Assembly: GCA_903875045.1 (NCBI GenBank)
Contig: CAIQUS010000015.1
Coordinates: 1 to 64,000, forward strand
DNA: 64,000 nt
Source: an uncultured Bacteroidales bacterium
GTDB lineage: Bacteria; Bacteroidota; Bacteroidia; Bacteroidales; FEN-979
Direction: 5' to 3'
Shown here: positions 27,488 to 41,797 of the stretch, piece by piece
Layout of the letters: the number at the start of each line of letters is the position of its first letter
How positions within the stretch are numbered: position 1 is the first letter of the stretch
Translations under genes and position numbers: made by a program
Notes under the pieces: generated by a model
Told to the model about the DNA's origin: nothing
Seen by the model: only the letters and a program-made list of their open reading frames with translations
The model's database searches: none

Positions 27488-29713
27488 ATGAAAATAGCTG
27501 TTGTTGGTAATTATCTTCCCCGTCAATGCGGAATCGCCACATTCACGCAAAACTTTGTAAACTCCCTCTTCACAGGATTTGAGCACTGTAACACCCCTGC
27601 TGAAATATTTGTGATTGCCATGAATGGCAAAAATCAACATTTCGATTATCCTGAAATCGTTGAGTGTACCATTCGCCAGGATTATCCACAAGACTATCTG
27701 AAAGCAGCCCGCTATATCAATTCGTCTTCAGCTGATATCTGCATTTTACAGCATGAATTCGGAATTTATGGAGGCGAAAGTGGTGTTTTTGTATTATCGT
27801 TGCTGGAGTGTTTGAAGATCCCTGTCGTGATCATTTGCCATACCGTGCTAAAAACCCCGTCATTTCATGAAAAGGCAATTATGAAAAAAATGGGCGAACG
27901 TGCCGACAAGGTTGTCGTGATGAGCCGGCTTGCGATTCAATTTCTCACAAGTATTTATCATATCCCGGAGGGAAAAATTTCCATGATCCATCACGGTGTC
28001 CCTGATTTTGGATCCGTGGATACCAAAAAGGAGCGGAAACTGACCTTCCCGGGAAAAACAGTGATGTGTACGTTCGGTTTACTTGGACGAAACAAGGGCA
28101 TTGAAACAGTGATCAAAGCATTGCCCATGGTGGTTAAAACTCACCCGGATATTGTCTATGTCGTTCTTGGGAAAACCCATCCGATGGTAAAGCTGGACTC
28201 TGGCGAAGAATACCGGGAATATTTGAAATGCCTTGCCGGGGCGAATGGAATCACCGGTCATGTTGTGTTCCTGGATGAATTTCTGGACGAGGATGAATTA
28301 AAAGAGAATTTGCTTGGGGTCGACATCTACATTACCCCCTACCTGAACGAAGCTCAGATTACCAGCGGAACACTGGCCTACGCTGTTGGTTCCGGTACGT
28401 GTATCGTTTCAACCCCATACTGGCATGCAAGGGAACTGCTGGCGGAGAACCGCGGATTGCTTTTTGAATTTGGCGACAGCTGCAGCCTTGCAAATGTTCT
28501 GAATGAGTTACTTGACCATCCGGAACAGATTAAAACAATCCGAAATCTGGCATTTTCTTATGGAAAAAAAATGTATTGGGGGGAGATAGGAAAAGAATAT
28601 GCGCGGCTTTTCAATGAAGTAATATCAGCACCAGGTTTATCCAAACCGGAGATTGATGAAATTGTTCTTGCCGAACCTGAATTCAGCCTTGACCATATCC
28701 GGCGTATGACCGATAATACCGGAATCCTGGAACATTCCAATTTTTCGATTGCCAATTTCAGCGAGGGTTACAGTCTTGACGACAATGCCAGGGCACTTTT
28801 GCTGGTATTAATGGCTCATGAACAGGGAAAAGAAAAGGACGCACTGCACCTTGCAGATATTTATATGCGCTATATTCATCTGATGCAAAAACCTGATGGT
28901 TCTTTTCACAATGAATTAACATACGATCGTAAATTCTCCGATAAAAATGAGTCTGAAGATGCCTTGGGACGGACCATTTGGGCCCTGGGGTATCTTATCC
29001 GGCTTGCCCCTGCGGATGGATATTTTCAGTTTGCAAAAGACAAATTTTTTCGATTTTTTCCTCATTTCAGAAATCTTCAATCGAACCGGGGGCTGGCAAA
29101 TGCGATCATCGGACTTTGCCATTTTTTAAAAAGGTATCCCGACAATGAGAAGGTTATGAAGACATTGCACGATTTCACACAGAAGATCAGGGAGCATTTT
29201 TACGATGAATCCGATGGCGACTGGAGGTGGTTTGAACCGATCCTTTGCTACGACAATGCCATTGTCCCCCTTGCCCTATGGCATTCATATCAGGTTACAA
29301 GGGATACGGATACCCTGAAAGTTGCTACTGAAAGCACCATGTTCCTCGACCGGGAAGCCATTGTTGACGGTCGAATTTCGCTAATCGGTAATGAACAGTG
29401 GTATCGGAAAGGACAAAAGAGACCGCGCTTTGGCCAGCAACCAATCAACGCGATGGCATTGGTCATGATGCACCGGCAGGCATTTCTGGTAACCGGAAAT
29501 GACTACCATCGCCGGAAAATGCTCCTTGCTTTTTCCTGGTTTACAGGCAACAATGATTTGCACATTCCACTATATGATGAAGAATCCAAAGGTTGTTGTG
29601 ATGGCATTGAAAAGTTCGGATTGAACCGGAATCAGGGGGCAGAAAGTTGCATTTCTTACCAGCTTGCCAGTCTGACAGTATCAGATTGCATGAATCGAAA
29701 ATCACTTCATTAG
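27488..29713 (+). CDS. GT4-type glycosyltransferase fused to alpha-helical (six-hairpin-like) C-terminal domain
   Basis: N-term GNYLPRQCGIATFTQNF, GLLGRNKGIETVIKALP; C-term NFSEGYSLDDNARALLLVLMAHEQ, DWRWFEPILCYDNAIVPLAL. Confidence 0.85.
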   Translation: MKIAVVGNYLPRQCGIATFTQNFVNSLFTGFEHCNTPAEIFVIAMNGKNQHFDYPEIVECTIRQDYPQDYLKAARYINSSSADICILQHEFGIYGGESGVFVLSLLECLKIPVVIICHTVLKTPSFHEKAIMKKMGERADKVVVMSRLAIQFLTSIYHIPEGKISMIHHGVPDFGSVDTKKERKLTFPGKTVMCTFGLLGRNKGIETVIKALPMVVKTHPDIVYVVLGKTHPMVKLDSGEEYREYLKCLAGANGITGHVVFLDEFLDEDELKENLLGVDIYITPYLNEAQITSGTLAYAVGSGTCIVSTPYWHARELLAENRGLLFEFGDSCSLANVLNELLDHPEQIKTIRNLAFSYGKKMYWGEIGKEYARLFNEVISAPGLSKPEIDEIVLAEPEFSLDHIRRMTDNTGILEHSNFSIANFSEGYSLDDNARALLLVLMAHEQGKEKDALHLADIYMRYIHLMQKPDGSFHNELTYDRKFSDKNESEDALGRTIWALGYLIRLAPADGYFQFAKDKFFRFFPHFRNLQSNRGLANAIIGLCHFLKRYPDNEKVMKTLHDFTQKIREHFYDESDGDWRWFEPILCYDNAIVPLALWHSYQVTRDTDTLKVATESTMFLDREAIVDGRISLIGNEQWYRKGQKRPRFGQQPINAMALVMMHRQAFLVTGNDYHRRKMLLAFSWFTGNNDLHIPLYDEESKGCCDGIEKFGLNRNQGAESCISYQLASLTVSDCMNRKSLH

Positions 29714-31078
29714 CATCTTCACCATCCTGATCTTGTTATTGTAAGGGGCGTATCTGATTGGAATATCAAAAAAAGTTGATTTTTTCATAATCGACCTTTC
29801 ATGAGAAAAGACGTCAAAACTGTATTTCCCATGATAGTGCCCGATCCCGCTGTTGCCTACCCCGCCGAACGGCAACCGGTCATTGGCTATATGCATCAGC
29901 ACTTCGTTGATGCAACCACCCCCGGATGAAGTGCTCTTTAAAATCTCCTCCTGATTCGCTTTATTGTCAGAAAAATAATAAAATGCAAGCGGCTTGGGGT
30001 GGTTGTTCACATAATTTACAACCTCCGAAAGTTCACTGAATTCCATAACCGGCAGGATGGGGCCGAAAATCTCCTCCTGCATGATCGGGTCGTCAGGCTT
30101 TACCGCATCAATAATGGTTGGGGCGATGTAACGTGCATCAAGGTCAATCTGACCACCTGCAACAACATGGGAGCCCTTCAGAAATAATGCCAGCCGTTCT
30201 GTTTTGGGGATAGTTGCAATACGCACATAATCAGGACTTTCTTTGGGATTTTCCCCAAAGTAGTCCACAATTTTCCGTTTCATCAGATCCAGCAATTCCT
30301 TTTTAACCGATTGATGGACAAAGAGGTAATCCGGAGCAATACAGGTTTGTCCGGCATTGATGAATTTACCCCATACAATGCGGCCTGCGGCAATTTTCAG
30401 GTTTGCATCCTGGTCGACGATGCAAGGACTTTTTCCACCGAGTTCCAGTGATACCGGTGTCAGATTTTTCGCTGCCGCTTCCATCACGACCTTACCTATC
30501 ACCGGGCTTCCGGTAAAGAAAATATAATCCCATTCCTGGGAAAGCAATGCCTGGTTAGCTTCGCGTCCTCCTCCAAAGATCGATATGTATTCAGGAGGGA
30601 AGAATTCTCTGATCATCGATGCCATAACCGCGGCCGTTTCCGGAGTGTATTCTGAAGCCTTCAGTGCGACACAATTTCCGGCCGATATTGCACCAACCAA
30701 CGGGTTGATAAGCAGTTGAAAAGGGTAATTCCACGGGGCTATGACCAGCACCAGGCCATAAGGTTCCTTATAAATCCGGCTGGTTGACCAGAAATGGATC
30801 ATCTGGTTGGTAAATACCCGTTTTGGCTTTGCCCATTTCCGCAGGTGGCGGATGTGTACCCCGATTTCAGCCAAAACCAACCCGATTTCCGTCGCATACG
30901 CTTCAAATTTTGATTTATGCAAATCCTTCCAGAGTGCATCATAAAGCCTGTCTTCATAAACCAGTATGGCTTTCTTTAATGTTTTTAGTTGGGAAATCCG
31001 AAACTCAATGTCCTTTGTGTTTTGAGTATTGAAAAAACTACGCTGTTTCGCGACAGCCAATTTAACTTGTTGCATCAT
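29702..31078 (-). CDS. Aldehyde dehydrogenase family protein
   Basis: IAPWNYPFQLLINPLVGAISAGNCVALK; LELGGKSPCIVD; NAGQTCIAPDYLFV. Confidence 0.93.
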   Translation of the reverse strand: MMQQVKLAVAKQRSFFNTQNTKDIEFRISQLKTLKKAILVYEDRLYDALWKDLHKSKFEAYATEIGLVLAEIGVHIRHLRKWAKPKRVFTNQMIHFWSTSRIYKEPYGLVLVIAPWNYPFQLLINPLVGAISAGNCVALKASEYTPETAAVMASMIREFFPPEYISIFGGGREANQALLSQEWDYIFFTGSPVIGKVVMEAAAKNLTPVSLELGGKSPCIVDQDANLKIAAGRIVWGKFINAGQTCIAPDYLFVHQSVKKELLDLMKRKIVDYFGENPKESPDYVRIATIPKTERLALFLKGSHVVAGGQIDLDARYIAPTIIDAVKPDDPIMQEEIFGPILPVMEFSELSEVVNYVNNHPKPLAFYYFSDNKANQEEILKSTSSGGGCINEVLMHIANDRLPFGGVGNSGIGHYHGKYSFDVFSHERSIMKKSTFFDIPIRYAPYNNKIRMVKMLMK

Positions 31079-31182
31079 GTCTATCCCCGATTTGGCATTT
31101 TATCATATTCTGTGTAAAATTCGTTATTTTTGCATGGAATATGACCAAAGATACAAAGTTTTATTCCACAGAATTAGAATTA

Positions 31183-31214
31183 TTTGGTATTATCAAAAGA
31201 AATGCGTAGTTTTG
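31183..31214 (+). promoter_or_regulatory. Bacteroidota-type promoter for rpsO(-pnp)
   Basis: TTTG, 20 nt, TAGTTTTG. Confidence 0.6.
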
Positions 31215-31263
31215 CAGGCCTTAAAAAAGGCTTAATAAGTTAATCAGAAACAATCGTACGGCA

Positions 31264-31533
31264 ATGAATTTAGCACCTGAAGTAAAAAAGAAAGCATTCT
31301 TAGAACACGGAAAATCAGAATTTGACAGTGGCTCCACCGAAGCACAGGTAGCCTTGTTTACCATGAAAATCCAGCATCTTACCGAGCATCTGAAAATTAA
31401 CAAAAAAGACATGGTGACGGAACGTTCACTGGTTATCATGGTAGGGAAACGCAGAAAATTGCTGGATTATCTGAAAAGCAAAGAGATTCAACGCTACCGC
31501 GACATTATTAAAAAACTCGGTATTCGTAAATAA
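31264..31533 (+). CDS. rpsO: 30S ribosomal protein S15
   Basis: GSTEAQVALFTMKIQHLTEHLKINKKDMVTERSLVIMVGKRRKLLDYL. Confidence 0.97.
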   Translation: MNLAPEVKKKAFLEHGKSEFDSGSTEAQVALFTMKIQHLTEHLKINKKDMVTERSLVIMVGKRRKLLDYLKSKEIQRYRDIIKKLGIRK

Positions 31534-31559
31534 AATAACTATTTTCTTTATAAATCAAG

Positions 31560-31588
31560 AAAGAGGCAATGTGATAATTGCCTCTTTT
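31560..31588 (+). terminator. Hairpin between rpsO and pnp (terminator or processing site)
   Basis: AAAGAGGCAAT-loop-ATTGCCTCTTTT followed by T/A-rich tract. Confidence 0.65.
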
Positions 31589-31610
31589 AATATCTGAAAG
31601 AGACCAACAC

Positions 31611-33863
31611 ATGAATGGAATAACAAAATCTTTTACCCTGGCCGATGGTCGGGAAATTACCATTGAAACCGGAAAACTCGCCAAACAGGCCGATGGGTCT
31701 GTTGTTGTGAAGATGGGCGATACCATGCTCCTTGCTACCGTTGTGGCGATGCAGGAAGCCAAAGAAAACGTGGATTTCATGCCATTATCAGTTGAATACC
31801 GCGAAAAATATGCAGCTGCCGGCCGGGTCCCCGGAGGCTTTTTTAAACGTGAAGCCCGTCCTTCCGATTACGAAATTCTTATCTCAAGGTTGATTGACAG
31901 GGCTCTCCGCCCACTTTTTCCTGATGATTATCATGCTGAAGTACAGGTAATCGTTACACTGATTTCGGCCGACACCAATGTTTTACCTGATGCCCTGGCC
32001 TGCCTGGCTGCATCTGCTGCACTCGCTGTGAGTGATATTCCATTCAACGGTCCTATTTCAGAAGTAAGGGTTGCCAGAATTAACGGTCAATTTGTCATCA
32101 ATCCTAATATTGATGCCATGGTTGATGCCGATATCGATATGATCGTAGCAGCCTCCATGGAGAACATCCTGATGGTGGAAGGGGAAATGAAAGAGGTTTC
32201 CGAGGAAGCAATGGTGGAAGCCATACGGGTAGCGCATGAGGCGATCAAGGATCAATGCAAAGCTCAGCTCGAACTTGCCGCCATGATTGAAAAATCAAAA
32301 GTAAAGCGGGCATATTGCCACGAAACGAATGACCCTGATTTTAAAGAAAAGGTTAAAACAGCCACCTATCAGAAAGTTTACGACATGGCATCCAGCGGGA
32401 ATGCAAATAAGCATGAACGCAAAAAAATCATTGAAAGCATTAAAGCCGAATTTGTTGCCACTTTAACCGATGAGGAAAAAGAGGCAAACAAGAACCTGAT
32501 CGGCCGTTATTATCATGAAGTTGAAAAAGATGCCATCCGCAATGCCACCATGGATAACCGCCAGCGGCTGGATGGGCGCAAACTGGATGAAATCCGGCCG
32601 ATTTGGAGCGAGATCGATTATTTACCCGCCGCTCATGGTTCAGCCATTTTCACCCGTGGTGAAACACAGTCATTGACAACGGTTACCCTTGGTACCAAAC
32701 TTGACCAGCAGGCCATTGATGGTGCTATCATCGAAGGAAAAGTAAATTTCATCCTGCATTACAATTTCCCTTCCTTTGCCACCGGTGAGGTAAAACCAAT
32801 CCGAAGCACAGGCCGGCGTGAAATTGGCCACGGAAATCTGGCACTCAGGGCATTAAAAAATATGATTCCCCAGGGAGCAGATAATTTATACACCATCCGC
32901 ATCGTTTCCGACATCCTCGAATCAAACGGCAGTTCATCCATGGCAACTGTTTGTGCTGGTACCATGGCTTTGATGGATGCCGGGATAAAAATTGTCAAAC
33001 CCGTTTCAGGAATTGCCATGGGGTTGATTACGGATAACAAGCGCTATGTTGTATTATCCGATATTCTTGGAGATGAAGATCACCTTGGTGATATGGATTT
33101 CAAGGTATGCGGAACCCGCGATGGGATTACCGCCTGCCAGATGGATATCAAAGTCGATGGCTTATCTTTTGATATTCTCAAGGAAGCATTAAACCAGGCC
33201 CGCCAGGGACGTATGCACATCCTGGGTGAAATGGGAAAGACCATTTCTGAGCCACGTCCTGATTTCAAACCATTTGTCCCGCGTATCTTCCAGATGAAGG
33301 TTCCCAAGGAGTTTATCGGTGCAATCATTGGCCCGGGTGGCAAGGTTATCCAGGAGATGCAGCGCGAGACCGGTACCACCATTGTTATTGAAGAAGTCGG
33401 TGAATTCGGGATTGTTGACATTGTGGCGAATAACATGGAAGCACGCGACAAGGTGATCGAAAAGATCAAACGCATTGCATCTGTTGCCGAGGTAGGCGAA
33501 ATCTATAAAGGAAAAGTTAAGAACATTCAGTCGTTTGGAGCATTTGTGGAAATTCTTCCCAACCAGGATGGTTTGCTCCACATTTCTGAGATTGACTGGA
33601 AACGATTGGAAAAGGTTGAGGATGCCCTGAAAGTTGGCGATGAGATCGAGGTCAAATTAATTGAGGTTGATCCCAAAACAGGAAAACTTAAACTTTCTCG
33701 CAGGGCTTTGCTTCCCAAGCCGGAAGGTTATGTTGAAAGAAAACCTGAGCCGCGTACCGACCGCCCTGATCGTGGAAACGATCGCGGAAATGATCGCGAC
33801 CGCGGACATGACCGCGGAGGCGACCATCGCGGAGGAGGCGATCATCGCGGCCCCAGAAGATAA
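31611..33863 (+). CDS. pnp: Polyribonucleotide nucleotidyltransferase
   Basis: RNase PH repeats, KH ([19 protein letters not shown]) and S1 domains; RG/DH-rich tail; start refined to MNGITKSF. Confidence 0.97.
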   Translation: MNGITKSFTLADGREITIETGKLAKQADGSVVVKMGDTMLLATVVAMQEAKENVDFMPLSVEYREKYAAAGRVPGGFFKREARPSDYEILISRLIDRALRPLFPDDYHAEVQVIVTLISADTNVLPDALACLAASAALAVSDIPFNGPISEVRVARINGQFVINPNIDAMVDADIDMIVAASMENILMVEGEMKEVSEEAMVEAIRVAHEAIKDQCKAQLELAAMIEKSKVKRAYCHETNDPDFKEKVKTATYQKVYDMASSGNANKHERKKIIESIKAEFVATLTDEEKEANKNLIGRYYHEVEKDAIRNATMDNRQRLDGRKLDEIRPIWSEIDYLPAAHGSAIFTRGETQSLTTVTLGTKLDQQAIDGAIIEGKVNFILHYNFPSFATGEVKPIRSTGRREIGHGNLALRALKNMIPQGADNLYTIRIVSDILESNGSSSMATVCAGTMALMDAGIKIVKPVSGIAMGLITDNKRYVVLSDILGDEDHLGDMDFKVCGTRDGITACQMDIKVDGLSFDILKEALNQARQGRMHILGEMGKTISEPRPDFKPFVPRIFQMKVPKEFIGAIIGPGGKVIQEMQRETGTTIVIEEVGEFGIVDIVANNMEARDKVIEKIKRIASVAEVGEIYKGKVKNIQSFGAFVEILPNQDGLLHISEIDWKRLEKVEDALKVGDEIEVKLIEVDPKTGKLKLSRRALLPKPEGYVERKPEPRTDRPDRGNDRGNDRDRGHDRGGDHRGGGDHRGPRR

Positions 33864-33932
33864 AGGGATGTAACCTATCGTTAATTTTTACGTAAACCGA
33901 CCCGTCATAATGGTCAAAACAAATTGGTTCGC

Positions 33933-34796
33933 ATGAGGCAGTTAAAAATTACCAAACAGGTTACAAATCGCGAAACCGCATCACTGGACAAATACCTTCA
34001 GGAGATCGGCAAAGTAGAACTGATCACAGCAGATGAGGAAGTATCACTGGCTCAGCGCATCAAGCAGGGTGATATGGCTGCTTTGGAAAAACTCACCAAA
34101 GCCAACCTCCGGTTCGTGGTTTCCGTTTCAAAACAATATCAGAACCAGGGGCTCAGCCTGCCCGACCTGATCAACGAAGGCAATCTTGGTCTGATAAAAG
34201 CCGCACAGCGGTTCGATGAAACACGTGGTTTTAAGTTTATTTCTTACGCAGTATGGTGGATCCGTCAATCGATTCTCCAGGCATTGGCCGAGCAATCACG
34301 TATTGTTCGTTTACCGCTCAATAAAATAGGGTCGATCAATAAAATCAATAAAGCATACGCCCAGCTCGAGCAACAATATGAGCGGGAACCAAATGCGGGT
34401 GAGATCGCCATTTTGCTGGAAGTATCTGAAAACGAGGTGAAAGAATCGATGCGGAATTCAGGCCGCCATGTTTCAATGGATGCACCCCTGATCCAGGACG
34501 AAGACAACACCATGTACGATGTTCTTCGCAGTGAAGAGAATACCACACCCGACAATGGACTCCTGTATGAATCGCTGAAGAAGGAGATTGAACGTGCTGT
34601 CTGCACCCTGACCCAACGCGAAGCGGATGTAATAAGGCTTTATTTCGGGCTCAATGGCAGCCATCCGATGACCCTTGAAGAGATCGGTGAAAAGTTTGAC
34701 CTTACCCGTGAGCGTGTCCGCCAGATCAAGGAAAAAGCGATCCGTCGTTTAAAACATACTTCCCGCAGCAAAATTTTGAAAACCTACCTTGGATAA
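33933..34796 (+). CDS. rpoD: Primary sigma factor RpoD/SigA (short Bacteroidota form)
   Basis: [42 protein letters not shown]; ...[29 protein letters not shown]. Confidence 0.93.
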   Translation: MRQLKITKQVTNRETASLDKYLQEIGKVELITADEEVSLAQRIKQGDMAALEKLTKANLRFVVSVSKQYQNQGLSLPDLINEGNLGLIKAAQRFDETRGFKFISYAVWWIRQSILQALAEQSRIVRLPLNKIGSINKINKAYAQLEQQYEREPNAGEIAILLEVSENEVKESMRNSGRHVSMDAPLIQDEDNTMYDVLRSEENTTPDNGLLYESLKKEIERAVCTLTQREADVIRLYFGLNGSHPMTLEEIGEKFDLTRERVRQIKEKAIRRLKHTSRSKILKTYLG

Positions 34797-34799
34797 CAA

Positions 34800-34848
34800 A
34801 TTCGACAATCGTAAATCGTAAATCGTAATTCGTCATTCGTCATTTGTA
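34800..34848. repeat. 7 bp tandem array (AATCGTA / ATTCGTC), 7 units
   Basis: attcgac aatcgta aatcgta aatcgta attcgtc attcgtc atttgta. Confidence 0.88.
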
Positions 34849-34856
34849 CCTTCCCA

Positions 34857-35510
34857 ATGTCCCAACTGATCGCCCCTTCGTTGCTTTCAGCCAATTTTCT
34901 GAACCTTGAGAAAGATATTCGGATGCTCAACGAAAGTGAAGCCGACTGGTTTCATCTTGACATCATGGATGGCTTGTTTGTTCCAAATATTTCATTTGGA
35001 TTTCCAATCATTGAAAAAATCAGGAAAGCTACCTCTAAGATCCTTGATGTTCATTTGATGATTGTTGATCCGGAGCGGTATCTTGAACGATTCAAAAAGG
35101 CCGGGGCTGATATCATCAGTATTCATATTGAAGCATCCAAAAAGCCGGGGGAAGCGCTGAAGAGCATCAGATCACTGGGGGCAAAAGCCGGTATTGTGAT
35201 CAATCCGGGAACACCTGTCAGTACATTGGCCGGTGTTATCCACGAGGCTGACATGGTGCTGCTGATGTCAGTAAACCCTGGTTTCGGCGGCCAGTCCTTT
35301 ATTCCCGGAACGCTTGATAAAATTTCCGAACTACAGCAAATGATCAAGTCACAGAAAACCAAAGTGCTTATTGAAGTGGACGGGGGCATCAACCTTAACA
35401 ATGCAACAGCGCTTATCCATGCCGGTGTTGATATCCTGGTGGCCGGAAACACTATTTTTGCATCACCCGATCCGGCACTTACCATTCATCGGCTTAAATC
35501 AATGTGCTGA
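34857..35510 (+). CDS. rpe: Ribulose-phosphate 3-epimerase
   Basis: IAPSLLSANFLNLEKDI; WFHLDIMDGLFVPNISFG; SVNPGFGGQSFIP; EVDGGIN. Confidence 0.96.
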   Translation: MSQLIAPSLLSANFLNLEKDIRMLNESEADWFHLDIMDGLFVPNISFGFPIIEKIRKATSKILDVHLMIVDPERYLERFKKAGADIISIHIEASKKPGEALKSIRSLGAKAGIVINPGTPVSTLAGVIHEADMVLLMSVNPGFGGQSFIPGTLDKISELQQMIKSQKTKVLIEVDGGINLNNATALIHAGVDILVAGNTIFASPDPALTIHRLKSMC

Positions 35511-35586
35511 ATTCCTTCGGCCTTGAAACCATTATCCTTCAGCATCAAGATTTTTTTCATATTTTTACAAAAAATTGAATCACTGC

Positions 35587-36192
35587 ATGGATTTCAACGC
35601 AGCCAGCGAATATATATTTGGTCGCCTGCATCGGGAATTGAAGCCTGCATTGAGTTATCATTGCATGGAACACACAGTTGATGTGCTTGCGGCAACCCGC
35701 CGGCTGGCTGATGCCGAACTGATTGAACCCTATCCACGGATATTGCTGGAAACAGCAGCATTGTACCATGATGCCGGCATGATCGTCCAATATAAAGATC
35801 ATGAATCTGCTTCGGTCGTTTTAGCCGATCAATCACTGGCCGGATTTGGATATTCCGTTCCGGAAATAGAAGAAGTTTGCAATTTAATCATGGTCACCAA
35901 GTTACCACAGCGTCCGTATAACCATTTGGAACAGATTCTGTGTGATGCTGACCTGGATTATCTTGGACAGGATATTTTTTTTATCAATTCTTTTAAATTG
36001 CGGCTTGAATGGCATGTGAACGGAATTAAAAGCACTACCCTGCCTGAATGGTTTGACATCCAGTCGAAATTTCTTACAGAGCACGAGTATTTTACAAAAT
36101 CGGCCATTACGCTGAGAAATGAGAAAAAGTTGAAACACCTGGCAGAAATCAAGGAACTTCTTTCACAAAGTAACCTGAAATCTAAATCGTAA
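35587..36192 (+). CDS. HD-domain phosphohydrolase-like protein
   Basis: SYHCMEHTVDVLAATRRLA; LLETAALYHDAGM. Confidence 0.82.
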   Translation: MDFNAASEYIFGRLHRELKPALSYHCMEHTVDVLAATRRLADAELIEPYPRILLETAALYHDAGMIVQYKDHESASVVLADQSLAGFGYSVPEIEEVCNLIMVTKLPQRPYNHLEQILCDADLDYLGQDIFFINSFKLRLEWHVNGIKSTTLPEWFDIQSKFLTEHEYFTKSAITLRNEKKLKHLAEIKELLSQSNLKSKS

Positions 36193-36211
36193 ATCGTAAA
36201 TCGTAAATCTT
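36178..36211. repeat. 7 bp tandem array (AAATCGT), ~4-5 units, overlapping a gene's 3' end
   Basis: aaatct aaatcgt aaatcgt aaatcgt aaatctt; stop TAA 36190-36192 lies inside. Confidence 0.85.
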
Positions 36212-36215
36212 TATT

Positions 36216-37096
36216 ATGGAACCAGCCAAACAGGATAAAAAGTACAATAAAACCCTCCTGATCCCGACAGATTTTTCGGATGTATGCGGCAATGCGATTT
36301 CTCATGGTGTAAAACTGGCAAAATATCTGGGTTACAAGGTATTTATTCTGCATATCATCAACAAACAAACCAAGTCAGAACTCAGAAAGAAAAATGTGGG
36401 GTTTGATTATGTGGATATGCGGTTAAAGGAATACGAGAAGTATTACGCTAAGAAATATGGGGTTGAAATCGATACCATGGCTGTTGAAGGATCCATTTTT
36501 GCAACGATCGGGTTGGTGGCAAAAGAGATCAAAGCGAACCTGATGGTCATGGGAACTCACGGAAAGAAAGGTCTGCAGCATGTATTCGGCAGTTTTGCTG
36601 TCAAAGTTGTTGAACAGTCGCCAATTCCTGTGGTTGTTGTTCAGAAACGATCATTCAAAGCGGGTTATCAAAGCATCGTTTTCCCTGTCAGCAATGATCT
36701 TGAGCCCAGGCAAGCCGTTCAATGGGCCAAATTGATGTCTAATTTATTTACTGCAAAATTGCACATCTTTATATGCCCGGAGAAAGAGAAAACACGGGTA
36801 AATTCCCTGGCAATGATTATAAAACAAATCACAGCCATTTTTGATTCCGAAAATGTAAACTACTCGGTCACTACTGCTGCACGATCAGCTGGTTTTGCTG
36901 AACAGATTATCGATTACAGTGTTATGAAACATGCAGATTTAATCATGATCATGACACGGCCAAACATCGAAATTCCGGGATTCACCCTCTCCTCCTGGGA
37001 CGAACGACTGATGTTCAATGAAGCCCAGATTCCCGTAATGGGTATTAATCCGATTGATTATGGTTATCATATCAGTGAATGGACGGGGTTGGGTAA

Positions 37097-37100
<4 letters not shown>
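36216..37100 (+). CDS. Universal stress protein, tandem UspA domains
   Basis: TLLIPTDFSDVCGNAISHGVKLAK; LMVMGTHGKKGLQHVFGSFAVKVVEQSPIPVVVV. Confidence 0.92.
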
Positions 37101-37184
<84 letters not shown>

Positions 37185-37190
37185 ATGGGG

Positions 37191-40797
<3,607 letters not shown>

Positions 40798-40816
40798 TAC
40801 GAAAGTTTGAATTGAT

Positions 40817-40940
40817 GTGGCTAAAGCCGGAAAATATGAAGTATAACATAAACAGTTGGCTAAAGCCAACTGCAATAGATGCCATGTTCGGCGAATCTAT
40901 TGCAGTCAGCTTTAGCTGACTGGTACGGGGCTTTAGCCAC
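40817..40940. repeat. Nested inverted-repeat (cloverleaf-like) element, GGCTAAAGCC family
   Basis: gtggctaaagcc...ggctttagccac outer stem; agttggctaaagccaact and tcagctttagctga palindromes; ctgcaatagat/atctattgcag stem. Confidence 0.85.
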
Positions 40941-40954
40941 AATAAATGCTTTGC

Positions 40955-41689
40955 TTACTCAACCTTTTTAATAGATCCTGCACCCGAAATACTCTGATCC
41001 ACCTCTGAAGGCGATCCTTTATACTTCACACTTCCGGCACCTGAAATATCGGCACGTATTTTTTTCGACACATTGAGCTGGGCATTTCCTGCGCCACTGA
41101 TCTGGAGATCGTAATTTTCGGCCAGGAGGTCATAAGCAAAAATATCGGAAGCTCCAGACAAATCCATGTTCACATTGGTGGCAAAACCTGAGAATCTCAT
41201 TTTACTGGCGCCACTACAGTCTAACTTTAATTTTTGCACTCCCAGTTCCAATTTAGAGTCGGAAGCACCTGAGGCATCAATGCTGAGTTCCGGCACCGTG
41301 ATACGCCCTTCGGTATTGATATCCACTGCCCCGCTTACATCGATCCTGTTCAGGTCTTTCACGGTTACATAAACCTTCATGACAGTTACATGGTGGATCG
41401 GTTTTTTTGTTTCAATGTTCAGGGTTCCTCCAACAACTTCGGTACGGATAAGCGGGAGAAGATTGGCATCCGCTTCTACAATCAACTCTTCGACCGCTCC
41501 CTGTTTCAGGATGATTTGGAAGGCCCCTGAAACTTCGATGCCGTTGAATGTGGAAATTTTACGGGTTTCTTTCTGTACGTTGCCATCGCCATGGGTTCCC
41601 GGAACCATGCTGCAGGCAGCAAAAAGACTTGTCATGCCTGCCAAAAGGCTGGCAAATAAAAAAATTGAAAAAATTCTCATCGATTTCAT
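40955..41689 (-). CDS. DUF2807 (head GIN) lipoprotein/adhesin-like
   Basis: ISTFNGIEVSGAFQIILKQGAVEELIVEADANLLP; repeated DISGAGS motifs. Confidence 0.88.
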   Translation of the reverse strand: MKSMRIFSIFLFASLLAGMTSLFAACSMVPGTHGDGNVQKETRKISTFNGIEVSGAFQIILKQGAVEELIVEADANLLPLIRTEVVGGTLNIETKKPIHHVTVMKVYVTVKDLNRIDVSGAVDINTEGRITVPELSIDASGASDSKLELGVQKLKLDCSGASKMRFSGFATNVNMDLSGASDIFAYDLLAENYDLQISGAGNAQLNVSKKIRADISGAGSVKYKGSPSEVDQSISGAGSIKKVE

Positions 41690-41742
41690 TGTTTTAAGGT
41701 TTTTGGGGTTTGACGTTAAAAAATGGTTTGGTTACAAAAAAG

Positions 41743-41797
41743 GTGGGCAAGTGGGCAAGTGGGCAAGTGGGCAAGTAGGCAGGTGGGCGAGTTGGTT
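41743..41797. repeat. 8 bp tandem array (GTGGGCAA), ~7 units
   Basis: gtgggcaa x4 gtaggcag gtgggcga gttggttt; ends at the stop codon of 41798-42850. Confidence 0.92.

Noticed and set aside
33661-33873. Overlapping ORF across the PNPase tail
   Set aside because: Arises from the repetitive RG-coding sequence in another frame.
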